13,293 nucleotides of DNA. Origin: Chroococcidiopsidaceae cyanobacterium CP_BM_RX_35. GTDB taxonomy: Bacteria; Cyanobacteriota; Cyanobacteriia; Cyanobacteriales; Chroococcidiopsidaceae. This document shows positions 7,309-13,293 of this stretch, in pieces. Position 1 is the first letter of the stretch; each line of letters opens with the position of its first letter. The stretch is taken from positions 1 through 13,293 of the forward strand of contig JAFAVL010000615.1 of the NCBI GenBank assembly GCA_019242465.1. Direction: 5' to 3'. The position numbers were made by a program, and so were the translations under genes. The notes beneath the pieces are model-generated. The model was not told the origin of the DNA and did not search any database. It saw nothing but the letters and a program-made list of their open reading frames with translations.

Positions 7309-7650
7309 GTGAGTGTTGACTTTAGGAAATTGCTTATGCAGCTACATGAGTTGGGCGAAACCGACCTATTTAATGAATTGTCTGACCAAGAGCAAGAAGT
7401 TATAGCTGGTGGACTTGACTATCAAGCATTCTTTAGCAGTTTGGCTCAATATGGCTTTACTGGTCCAGATAGCAGTGGTCCAAGTAGTAGCAGTTATGGT
7501 AGCTATAGCAGTGGCAGCAGCAGCTATGGCAGTGGCACCAGCAGTTACGGTGGTAGTACCCAAGCGGGTCCGCCCCAGTACAATGGTTACGGACCTTTAG
7601 GGCTTTTCGGTCCAGGTGGTATTTATTACACCAATGGCTATAGCAGCTAA
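7309..7650 (+). CDS. Double-glycine leader peptide 2 (Ser/Gly/Tyr-rich low-complexity core)
   Basis: A 113-residue precursor. The leader (1-35) ends LSDQEQEVIAGG with Gly34-Gly35 as the cut site. It shares LLMQL, ET, LFN, DQEQ and GG, at the same spacing, with peptide 1. The core (36-113, 78 residues) contains about 20 Ser, 17 Gly and 11 Tyr, some 62% together. It includes a run of Ser-Tyr-Gly units (59-82) and a Gly/Pro/Tyr-rich end (GYGPLGLFGPGG, 93-104). It has no Cys, Lys, Arg or Glu and two Asp, so it is mildly acidic, opposite to peptide 1. This resembles silk-like or prion-like low-complexity proteins more than a pore-forming bacteriocin. The start is GTG at 7309, with GAG only 2 bases upstream (TAGAGTT), a poor ribosome site; no ATG lies in frame before the leader motif. 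A strong terminator follows about 115 bp after the stop. Function is unknown; secretion by the nearby C39 transporter is the likely route. Confidence 0.85.
   Translation: MSVDFRKLLMQLHELGETDLFNELSDQEQEVIAGGLDYQAFFSSLAQYGFTGPDSSGPSSSSYGSYSSGSSSYGSGTSSYGGSTQAGPPQYNGYGPLGLFGPGGIYYTNGYSS
7483..7554 (+). repeat. Degenerate Ser-Tyr-Gly coding microrepeats
   Basis: Codons for Ser (mostly AGC/AGT), Tyr and Gly alternate in units such as SSYG, GSY and SSG across residues 59-82 of peptide 2. The DNA is an imperfect AGY-TAY-GGY repeat, likely to vary in length between strains by slippage or recombination. Confidence 0.7.
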
Positions 7651-7764
7651 AGCAATGTTTACAGTTTAGAATCTCATTCTTAGAGCTATTCCAGTTCATG
7701 GAAATGTAAAGATTCTAGGCGAGAACAAAAGTGCTTAAAAACTTGTCCGAATAAGTAATTAACT

Positions 7765-7801
7765 CCTCTGATCTCAAAATAAAATGAGATAGAGGTTTTT
7801 T
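7765..7801 (+). terminator. Strong rho-independent terminator after peptide gene 2
   Basis: CCTCT-G-ATCTCA (7765-7776) pairs with TGAGAT-AGAGG (7785-7795), leaving one bulged G and an 8-nt A-rich loop, followed by six T (7796-7801). It ends only 42 bp before the adaptor start. That adaptor must therefore be read by read-through or from a promoter overlapping this hairpin. Confidence 0.9.
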
Positions 7802-7843
7802 CACAAAGACTATTTTATTTAAAGCATTAGCACATCACTATAA

Positions 7844-9181
7844 ATGAACAGCCACGAAAACATTAATCCAACCTTTCTCCGGTCAGTTCAAAGTGATGAG
7901 TTTCTTCCCCCAATCGGTTTTTGGACAAAGCTAGGAGGGATAGTTCTAGTTAGCAGTGTTGGCATTGCTATTACCTTGGCTGCGGTCATCAAATACAACG
8001 TTATAGTTAAGGCAGCTGCTACTATCCGTCCATCAGGTGAACTGAGAATAGTCCAGGCAGCAGAAGCGGGAACCGTCAAAAATATTGAGGTTAAAGAGAA
8101 TCAGATTGTTAATAAGGGAGATACCATTGCTCGCCTAGATGATTCTGTCCTTCAGATTCAAAAGAGCCAGCTGGCAGGGAATATACAGCAGAGCCAGCAG
8201 CAACTAGCTCGAATCGCTGCCCAAATCACCTCTCTTGACGCTCAAATTGTAGCCGAATCTAGCTTGATGCACCGTTCCATTGCCTCGGCTCAAGCCGAGC
8301 TAAGTGGTAACCAAAGAGAATACAAAGACAAGCAAGTTACAGCCATAACAGAAACGCAAGAAGCAGAGGCGGCACTAGAGTTAGCGAGGGTAGAGCTAAC
8401 ACAATATCAGAAGTTATCTAACACGGGGGCAGTTGCTCAGTTACAAGTTGAGGAGAAAAGACAAGCTTTTAAAGCCGCCGTTGCCAAGCTGCAACGTGTC
8501 AAAGCTAGCCTCAACCCTAGCCAGGCGGCAGTGACAGTAGCAAATGAGCAGATTGCTCAAGAAAGGGCTAGAGGTGAAGCCACCATAGCTGCTTTGATCA
8601 AAGAACGAGCAAACCTTCAAAGTACGCAAATTCAAATCCGAAACCAACTTAGCCACGATGTAAAACAGTTGCAACAAATTGGCATTGAAATTAGCAAGAT
8701 GTTTGTGTTGGCACCTCACTCTGGCACTATCCTTAAACTGGATTTGCGAAACTCTGGTCAAGTTGTGCATGCTGGAGACTTGGTTGGCCAAATTGCTCCT
8801 ACTGATATCCCTTTCGTTACCAAGGCTCGTGTTAAACCTCAAGATATCGCGAAGATTCAACTTTGCAAGCAAGAAAATGTTGCATATTGCAAACAGGGCA
8901 AAGTTCAATTACGGATTTCTGCTTATCCCTATCCAGATTACGGCACTCTTAAGGGTGCAGTCAGAGCGATCGCGCCCGATGCTATTACACCTCAAACAAG
9001 AGATGAGGCATCTGAACCTTACTATGAGGTAACTATTCAGTCAGAGACACCTTATCTGGTGAAGGATCATCGCCGCTATCTGCTCAAACCGGGGATGGAA
9101 GTGACAGCAGACATTATTTCTAGAGAGGAGACTGTGCTGACATTTCTGCTTAGAAAGGCGAGACTGATTGCAGATACATAA
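7844..9181 (+). CDS. HlyD-family membrane fusion protein for peptide export
   Basis: The periplasmic adaptor of a type I secretion or peptidase-transporter system. Its 445 residues comprise a cytosolic N-end with PPIGFW (22-27), one membrane segment (about 31-50), a first lipoyl half (about 66-100, EAGTVKNIEVKENQIVNKGD), a long coiled coil (about 103-285), a second lipoyl half (286-318, LAPHSGTILKLD) and a beta-barrel domain. It ends with LLKPGMEVTADI (413-424) and a short amphipathic tail, typical of HlyD proteins that work with HlyB/LanT-type transporters. Two cysteines (341 and 349) fall in the barrel region and could form a disulfide. It is diverged from the cellulose-linked adaptor at 4909-6174. 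It follows the two peptide genes and converges on the C39 transporter gene with stop codons directly abutting. The ATG at 7844 has no clear Shine-Dalgarno site. Confidence 0.9.
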   Translation: MNSHENINPTFLRSVQSDEFLPPIGFWTKLGGIVLVSSVGIAITLAAVIKYNVIVKAAATIRPSGELRIVQAAEAGTVKNIEVKENQIVNKGDTIARLDDSVLQIQKSQLAGNIQQSQQQLARIAAQITSLDAQIVAESSLMHRSIASAQAELSGNQREYKDKQVTAITETQEAEAALELARVELTQYQKLSNTGAVAQLQVEEKRQAFKAAVAKLQRVKASLNPSQAAVTVANEQIAQERARGEATIAALIKERANLQSTQIQIRNQLSHDVKQLQQIGIEISKMFVLAPHSGTILKLDLRNSGQVVHAGDLVGQIAPTDIPFVTKARVKPQDIAKIQLCKQENVAYCKQGKVQLRISAYPYPDYGTLKGAVRAIAPDAITPQTRDEASEPYYEVTIQSETPYLVKDHRRYLLKPGMEVTADIISREETVLTFLLRKARLIADT

Positions 9182-11326
9182 TTAGGGTGTCAAGAAGTCC
9201 AAGTGTTCGCCGACTTGCGCTCGTAGTTGTCCTGGATTGCCCTGAACTTTCAGCTGACCTTGGTCTAATAGTACGATCCAATCGGCACGGTTGATCACCC
9301 TAGGGCGGTGGCTGATGAGAATTGTCGTTTTTCCTCGGCGATGGAACAAAAGCTGATTCAACACATGAGCTTCACTAACCGGATCGAGACCTGCTGTAGA
9401 TTCGTCCAAAATTAAGATGGGTGGTTCGCACGCAATGGCTCTGGCTATAGCTAATCGTTGCCGTTGCCCAGTAGACATGTTGGCACCAAATTCACCTAAG
9501 ACGGTTTGATATTTATCAGGAAGTTTACTGATGAAGTCATCAGCTTCGGCGATTTGGCAAGCTCTGACAATCTGTTCAAATCTGATTTGGGGAGAACCTA
9601 AGTGGAAGTTCTCAACAATAGAGCGACTCCAAAAATGGGGTTCTTGAGGAACAAGCACAACTTGCCGCCGCAAAGAATCAAGTGATAGATCTTGTAAATT
9701 GTATAGACCAATGCGGATATTGCCAGACTGAATTGGATATAGACCAGCAATCAATTTAACAAGCGTACTTTTACCGCAGCCTGACTTGCCGATTAGGGCA
9801 ATTACTTTACCGCCAGGAATGGTAAGAGAAAAGTCTTTGAGTAGGTCAACTCTGCCAGCATGATGAAAGTTAAGGTTAGTGCAGACAATCTTAGCATCAC
9901 CAGGAAGCTGGGCAAAGGGTCTTTTGTCATCGGCTTGAGTTTCAGGGGTAGAGTCAATAACTTCTGTCAGACGCTCAGTAGCAGTTTTAACCCGAGTAAA
10001 CCCATCCATAAACCCAACTACAGTGCCAATAAACGACGAAAGATTGGTATTCATACTGTTAAAGGCTAGCAGTTGACCGATAGTTAATTCCTTGTCAATG
10101 ACTAAGGTACCACCAAACCAGAGTAGCGCGACACTACCAATGTTGCCAACCAATCCAGAGAATACACTATTGACAATAGTGATTTGAATCGTCCGAAATG
10201 TGAGATTAGCGAGACGGCTAAATCTGCTTTGAAATTCTTCCCAAAACTGGGGAGCAGCAGTTGTAGTTTTAAGAGTTAATGCCCCTTTAAAAGTTTCAAC
10301 TAGGACGCCTTGATTTTCTGCTTCCAAAACCAATAAGCTACGAGTTTTTTGTTGAAGTGTAGGTAAAAAAGCGACAGTAGAAAGTGTCATCATGACAGCA
10401 ATTAAGATGGCAATCAGCGTCAGCTTCCAACTGTAGAACAGCATGAGACCTAAAGAAATTAGAGTGATGAAAAATTGGCTTGGTAGACCAACAACACCTT
10501 GGGCAATTAATTGATTTATCTCTTGAATATCTCGTAGTCTACTGATAATCTCACCACTACGACGAGATTCATAGTAAGTTAAGGGCAAACTAAGAATAGC
10601 TCTACCGAATTCCATAACTAGCCCTAACTCCAACCGTTGAGCAAAGTGAGCAATTAGGTTAGACCCAATCAATCCGAGGCTACTGCTAATAAGCCTCATG
10701 ACCATAACGCCAATTGCTACAGCAGTAAGTAGTTTAGTATTATCTTGAACAAGTACATCATCTGTCAGAATTTGGATGAGAAAAGGGTAGGCTAAAGAGA
10801 GCAATCCCAGGCAGAAATTGATGAGCAGTGCTTCAGCTATAACCTGGCGATAAGGCCAGACACGTTGCAAAAATCGTCCAAAACTGCTAGTCTCATCATC
10901 TCGTAGCTCAGAAAAGCGAACTGGGTCTGGTTCAAGTAAGAGTATGATGTAGTTCGTCCAGCATTCTTTAAGTTCTGCTTTGGAAAGATAACGCATGCCT
11001 ACAGCCGGATCGGCGATCGCATATTTCTTACCTTGTCGCCCATATAAAATTACCCAGTGATAGCCTTTCCAGTGAATGATTGCTGGTAATGGCACTTCAC
11101 TCACACGCTCTAAAAACTCAGCTGAAGTTTTGGCTGCACGAGCTTGAAATCCTAATGCTTCTGCCCCTTGCCTCAAACCTAGCAAAGTCGTGCCTAATTG
11201 CCCAGTACCTACAGCTTCGCGCACTTGATTGAGACTAAGTGCCCGTCCATAGTGTCTAGCAATAGAGGCAAGGCAAGCAGCCCCACAATCTTCTTCGTTG
11301 TGTTGCAGAATACATTGATGTTTCAC
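9182..11326 (-). CDS. Peptidase-containing ABC transporter (C39 peptidase-TMD-NBD)
   Basis: An inner-membrane exporter that cuts leaders after Gly-Gly and pumps out the peptide. The 714 residues begin MKHQCILQHNEEDCGAAC: Gln8 and Cys14 are the C39 oxyanion and catalytic residues, with His90 (YHWVIL) and Asp106 (ADPA) completing the site. A membrane domain with six predicted helices spans about 160-445. The ATPase has Walker A GKSGCGKST (513-521), Q-loop Gln561 (VPQEP), signature MSTGQ (617-621, degenerate against LSGGQ), Walker B LILDES (638-643) and His673. A longer GTG start at 11335 is rejected because it would use the last bases of a perfect AGGAGG (11335-11340); the next GTG at 11326 sits 8 nt after it. 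The peptidase is intact, so it can process the two double-glycine peptides nearby; that pairing is inferred from proximity. It is transcribed from its own promoter, opposite to its adaptor. Confidence 0.95.
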   Translation of the reverse strand: MKHQCILQHNEEDCGAACLASIARHYGRALSLNQVREAVGTGQLGTTLLGLRQGAEALGFQARAAKTSAEFLERVSEVPLPAIIHWKGYHWVILYGRQGKKYAIADPAVGMRYLSKAELKECWTNYIILLLEPDPVRFSELRDDETSSFGRFLQRVWPYRQVIAEALLINFCLGLLSLAYPFLIQILTDDVLVQDNTKLLTAVAIGVMVMRLISSSLGLIGSNLIAHFAQRLELGLVMEFGRAILSLPLTYYESRRSGEIISRLRDIQEINQLIAQGVVGLPSQFFITLISLGLMLFYSWKLTLIAILIAVMMTLSTVAFLPTLQQKTRSLLVLEAENQGVLVETFKGALTLKTTTAAPQFWEEFQSRFSRLANLTFRTIQITIVNSVFSGLVGNIGSVALLWFGGTLVIDKELTIGQLLAFNSMNTNLSSFIGTVVGFMDGFTRVKTATERLTEVIDSTPETQADDKRPFAQLPGDAKIVCTNLNFHHAGRVDLLKDFSLTIPGGKVIALIGKSGCGKSTLVKLIAGLYPIQSGNIRIGLYNLQDLSLDSLRRQVVLVPQEPHFWSRSIVENFHLGSPQIRFEQIVRACQIAEADDFISKLPDKYQTVLGEFGANMSTGQRQRLAIARAIACEPPILILDESTAGLDPVSEAHVLNQLLFHRRGKTTILISHRPRVINRADWIVLLDQGQLKVQGNPGQLRAQVGEHLDFLTP

Positions 11327-11334
11327 CTGATTCA

Positions 11335-11340
11335 CCTCCT
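11335..11340 (-). promoter_or_regulatory. Perfect Shine-Dalgarno AGGAGG for the C39 transporter
   Basis: AGGAGG on the minus strand, 8 nt before GTG at 11326. It fixes the start of the transporter gene. It is the only textbook ribosome site in the window; the peptide and adaptor genes have weak ones. Confidence 0.8.
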
Positions 11341-11838
11341 CGCTCCCTTGCTAACGGTAGGTTAAGCTACTCGTTGGCTGAAAATACTAGACACGTTGCT
11401 AATCATCTCCATCTACTTTTATCAAACATCTCAGATATTTAGACAGTTCAAAGGTTAACATTTTGAGATCATTTCTTGGAAAAAAAAGTAACATTTTCGA
11501 GGAGTTATACAGCTAATGGTTAAGTCAGACATCCTTTAAACACAAATCAATCATTCCTTCACCATTTCTAATTTTGTAAAATTATAAATAACTTCCAACT
11601 TATTACATTACACAATCCGTGCAGAAGTTGAAAACTTTCCTCTGCGACCTCCGCGTCTCTGTGGTTCGTTAACAAAAATACTTTCATAAATCAAACAGGA
11701 ATACTATAGCTGATAATCAATTAATACCAAAAATCTTTAAGTCTTTTAATTTTTTGGCAATTCAAAAACTATTTTGTTTTGCATATTAAGAGTATTAAAA
11801 CACTTTAGAATGCTGATTTAGTATTATTAGTTAGAGTA
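11341..11838. other. AT-rich noncoding region upstream of the C39 transporter
   Basis: About 500 bp with no reading frame I would support. It must hold the minus-strand promoter of the transporter; I could not assign it. A run of eight A lies near 11481-11488. A 22-bp stretch at 11535-11556 matches the sequence just before peptide gene 1 (6679-6700) at 19 positions. Confidence 0.6.
11637..11671. repeat. Cyanobacterial dispersed-type repeat (TCTGCG/CCGCG/TCTCTGTGG)
   Basis: The stretch TTTCCTCTGCGACC, then TCCGCGTCTCTGTGGTTCG, resembles the short GC-richer 'ctctgcg...ctgcgtctctg' sequences common between genes in filamentous cyanobacteria. It stands out from very AT-rich flanks. This is recognition from memory, with no search behind it. 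Confidence 0.45.
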
Positions 11839-11935
11839 ATATAGCGTTTCTGTCTCTAGTGAGGTACACCTCGACCCCTGAAAGCCTTATTCTGACTGTC
11901 TCAGGTGTACCTCATTTCGAGGGGAACTGCTATAT
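11839..11935. mobile_element. MITE-like palindromic element, 97 bp
   Basis: The outer ends ATATAGC (11839-11845) and GCTATAT (11929-11935) are perfect inverted repeats, extended by TTC/GAA a few bases inward. The inner arms GAGGTACACCT (11861-11871) and AGGTGTACCTC (11903-11913) are perfect 11-bp inverted repeats. The element carries no coding sequence. TATAGC...GCTATA ends with internal palindromes are typical of non-autonomous elements scattered in cyanobacterial genomes. It lies 140 bp before the permease start and far upstream of the C39 transporter. No clear target duplication was found. Confidence 0.6.
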
Positions 11936-12074
11936 CTGCGAAACAATGAAATTGTACGAGTTACAAGGCGAAACCTAAATAGACATTTCAGAAGCGTCAT
12001 TGCTAGCCCAACCGAGCTTTCAAGCCTTATATCTAATAATAGAATCATTAAGAAGTACTAATAATTTTATCTCT

Positions 12075-12815
12075 ATGACCCTTCTCTTACTAGCGCTCTC
12101 CAGTTTTGTCGCCTGGTTTGTCAGTAGCCTGGCTGGAGGCGGCAGTCCGTTTATCATCATTCCAATGGTCGATTTCCTGTTGGAGGCGCAAGTTGTTCCT
12201 CCTGTCGTCACGACAGGGATGCTGCTTGGTAACTTCCAGAGAGTCTTGCTATTTTGGCAGGATATTGATTGGCAGTTGACGTGGTGGTACTTGCCAGGAG
12301 CTATGTCGGGGGCAATACTGGGTGCCTTTGTATTTACCCAAACCCAACTGCAATGGCTGCAAGTCCTGCTAGGATTGTTTCTTGTTAGTTCCATTTTTAG
12401 TTTTGGGTTCGGAGAAAAAGAACGCTCCTTCAAGGTTAGTGGCTGGTTTTTCTTGCCAGCTGGTTTTGCGTATGCTTTTCTTTCGGGACTTATTGGCAGC
12501 ATTGGTCCAATCCTTAATCCGTTTTACTTGAATTACGGCTTGGTTAAGGAAAAGATGATTGCTACCAAATCTGCCCATGTCTTGGTAGTACATGTAATTA
12601 AACTGATAACATATGCTGCCTTAGGTGCGTTAACTATTCCTGAGCTTGGATATGGACTGGCGATTGGGCTCGCCGCTGCCCCTGCTAATTGGTTGGGGCA
12701 GCTAGCTCTGCGTAAGATTAGTGACAAACAGTTTCGCCAGTTCGTGGTTGCTCTTGTAACCATCAGTGGCTTGTTAATTCTCTGGGAACAAAGAGACTTC
12801 TTTGCCTTTTGGTAA
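12075..12815 (+). CDS. TauE/SafE-family membrane permease
   Basis: A 246-residue integral membrane protein, almost entirely hydrophobic, with about eight predicted segments in two halves. The first half carries SSLAGGGSPFIIIP (17-30), the glycine-rich signature of the TauE/SafE (former DUF81) family. The second half repeats the theme in SGLIGSIGPILNPF. Members export or move sulfite, sulfoacetate or other small organosulfur anions, but the substrate cannot be told from sequence here. The chosen ATG at 12075 places the first membrane helix directly at the N-end, as usual in the family; a TTG at 12000 would add 25 residues with no family resemblance. No good ribosome site precedes either. The gene stands alone between the MITE-like element and prs, and seems unrelated to the secretion genes. 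Confidence 0.88.
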   Translation: MTLLLLALSSFVAWFVSSLAGGGSPFIIIPMVDFLLEAQVVPPVVTTGMLLGNFQRVLLFWQDIDWQLTWWYLPGAMSGAILGAFVFTQTQLQWLQVLLGLFLVSSIFSFGFGEKERSFKVSGWFFLPAGFAYAFLSGLIGSIGPILNPFYLNYGLVKEKMIATKSAHVLVVHVIKLITYAALGALTIPELGYGLAIGLAAAPANWLGQLALRKISDKQFRQFVVALVTISGLLILWEQRDFFAFW

Positions 12816-12953
12816 TAATTAGCTTTGTTAAACCGTATTTCTGCTAGGCATCCCAGAATTAGGAGACAGACTCAACGAGTAAATTTCACAAAAATTTTAG
12901 CGAAGCTTGTAGAACCAGCAAAACTTATACAAAAAGGTAATGATAAGATTGGC

Positions 12954-13293
12954 GTGAATACGCTTCGAGAATCTGCCGTGCTTCGTTCTCCAACTTTGAT
13001 ACCTCAGCCAGCCCCAACAGCAGTTGCTGACCATAGTCGCCTGCGACTGTTCTCCGGCTCTGCTAATATACCGCTCTCCCAGGAAGTGGCTCACTCTCTG
13101 GGCATGGAACTAGGACCGATGATCCGTAAACGGTTTGCGGATGGGGAACTTTATATTCAAATTCAAGAATCGATTCGGGGTTGTGATGTTTTCCTGATTC
13201 AGCCAACATGCCAGCCAGTGAACGATCACTTGATGGAGTTGATGATCATGATTGATGCCTGTCGTCGGGCTTCGGCGCGGCAGATTACAGCAG
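12954..13293 (+). CDS. prs: Ribose-phosphate pyrophosphokinase, N-terminal part (runs off window)
   Basis: The first 113 codons of PRPP synthetase, which makes phosphoribosyl pyrophosphate from ribose 5-phosphate and ATP for nucleotide, His and Trp synthesis. Recognisable blocks are [58 protein letters not shown] and [20 protein letters not shown], all matching the Prs N-terminal domain. The catalytic loop and PRPP-binding motif would lie beyond the window. About 30 residues precede the conserved LRLFSG block, an extension seen in cyanobacterial Prs. The best start is GTG at 12954; AAGG lies upstream but at a long spacing of about 16 nt, so the start is uncertain. It is a housekeeping gene marking the edge of the accessory region. 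Confidence 0.93.
   Translation, partial: MNTLRESAVLRSPTLIPQPAPTAVADHSRLRLFSGSANIPLSQEVAHSLGMELGPMIRKRFADGELYIQIQESIRGCDVFLIQPTCQPVNDHLMELMIMIDACRRASARQITA

Noticed and set aside
6720..7650. Lanthipeptide, Nif11/nitrile-hydratase-leader or other modified RiPP precursors
   Set aside because: The leaders are short and of the plain double-glycine type, the cores have no Cys, and no modification enzyme is in the window.
12020..12502. 160-codon minus-strand frame opposite the permease
   Set aside because: Antisense shadow of a clear TauE/SafE membrane protein.
12075..12815. Permease as part of the matrix or peptide system
   Set aside because: Separated by about 750 bp and a MITE-like element from the transporter, different family, no shared signals.
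1..13293. CRISPR arrays, tRNA or rRNA genes, complete insertion sequences
   Set aside because: No regularly spaced direct repeats, no tRNA-like cloverleaf or rRNA sequence recognised, and no transposase motif in any frame.

Overview
The window looks like cyanobacterial chromosome. It has five copies of the cyanobacterial HIP1 octamer GCGATCGC, moderate-to-low GC intergenic DNA, a small palindromic MITE-like element, a Prs protein with a cyanobacterial-style N-terminal extension, and a cellulose synthase paired with a HlyD-type adaptor. A filamentous or Chroococcidiopsis-like cyanobacterium is my best guess, but the genus cannot be fixed from this sequence.

Layout. (1) Positions 172-6174, minus strand: a four-gene run that reads, in transcription order, HlyD-family adaptor, BcsA-type cellulose synthase (overlapping the adaptor's end), secreted GH26 glycanase, and secreted six-hairpin glycosidase-like protein. 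This resembles the adaptor/synthase part of the cellulose secretion pathway proposed for Thermosynechococcus, with two extracellular carbohydrate-active proteins attached. (2) Positions 6175-6719: an AT-rich divergent intergenic region. (3) Positions 6720-7650, plus strand: two small genes for double-glycine-leader peptides. Their leaders are nearly the same, but their Gly/Ser/Tyr-rich, cysteine-free cores are unrelated. Each gene is followed by its own rho-independent terminator. (4) Positions 7844-9181, plus: a second HlyD-family adaptor. (5) Positions 9182-11326, minus: a peptidase-containing ABC transporter (C39 peptidase, membrane domain, ATPase) whose stop codon directly abuts that of the adaptor. 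(6) Positions 11341-12074: noncoding DNA holding a short dispersed-type repeat and a 97-bp MITE-like inverted repeat. (7) Positions 12075-12815, plus: a TauE/SafE-family permease. (8) From 12954 to the window end, plus: the start of prs.

How the genes may work together. The two peptides, the second HlyD protein and the C39 transporter make an almost complete type I secretion set; only a TolC-like outer-membrane channel is missing. No RiPP-modifying enzyme is present and the cores have no cysteines, so these do not look like lanthipeptides or other modified bacteriocins. The composition suggests low-complexity, adhesive or aggregating matrix peptides. Their position back to back with a cellulose synthesis and export operon suggests a combined polysaccharide-plus-peptide extracellular matrix locus. 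There is a loose functional parallel in the PteB/EbfG biofilm peptides of Synechococcus elongatus. This combined role is inference; the individual gene assignments rest on visible motifs.
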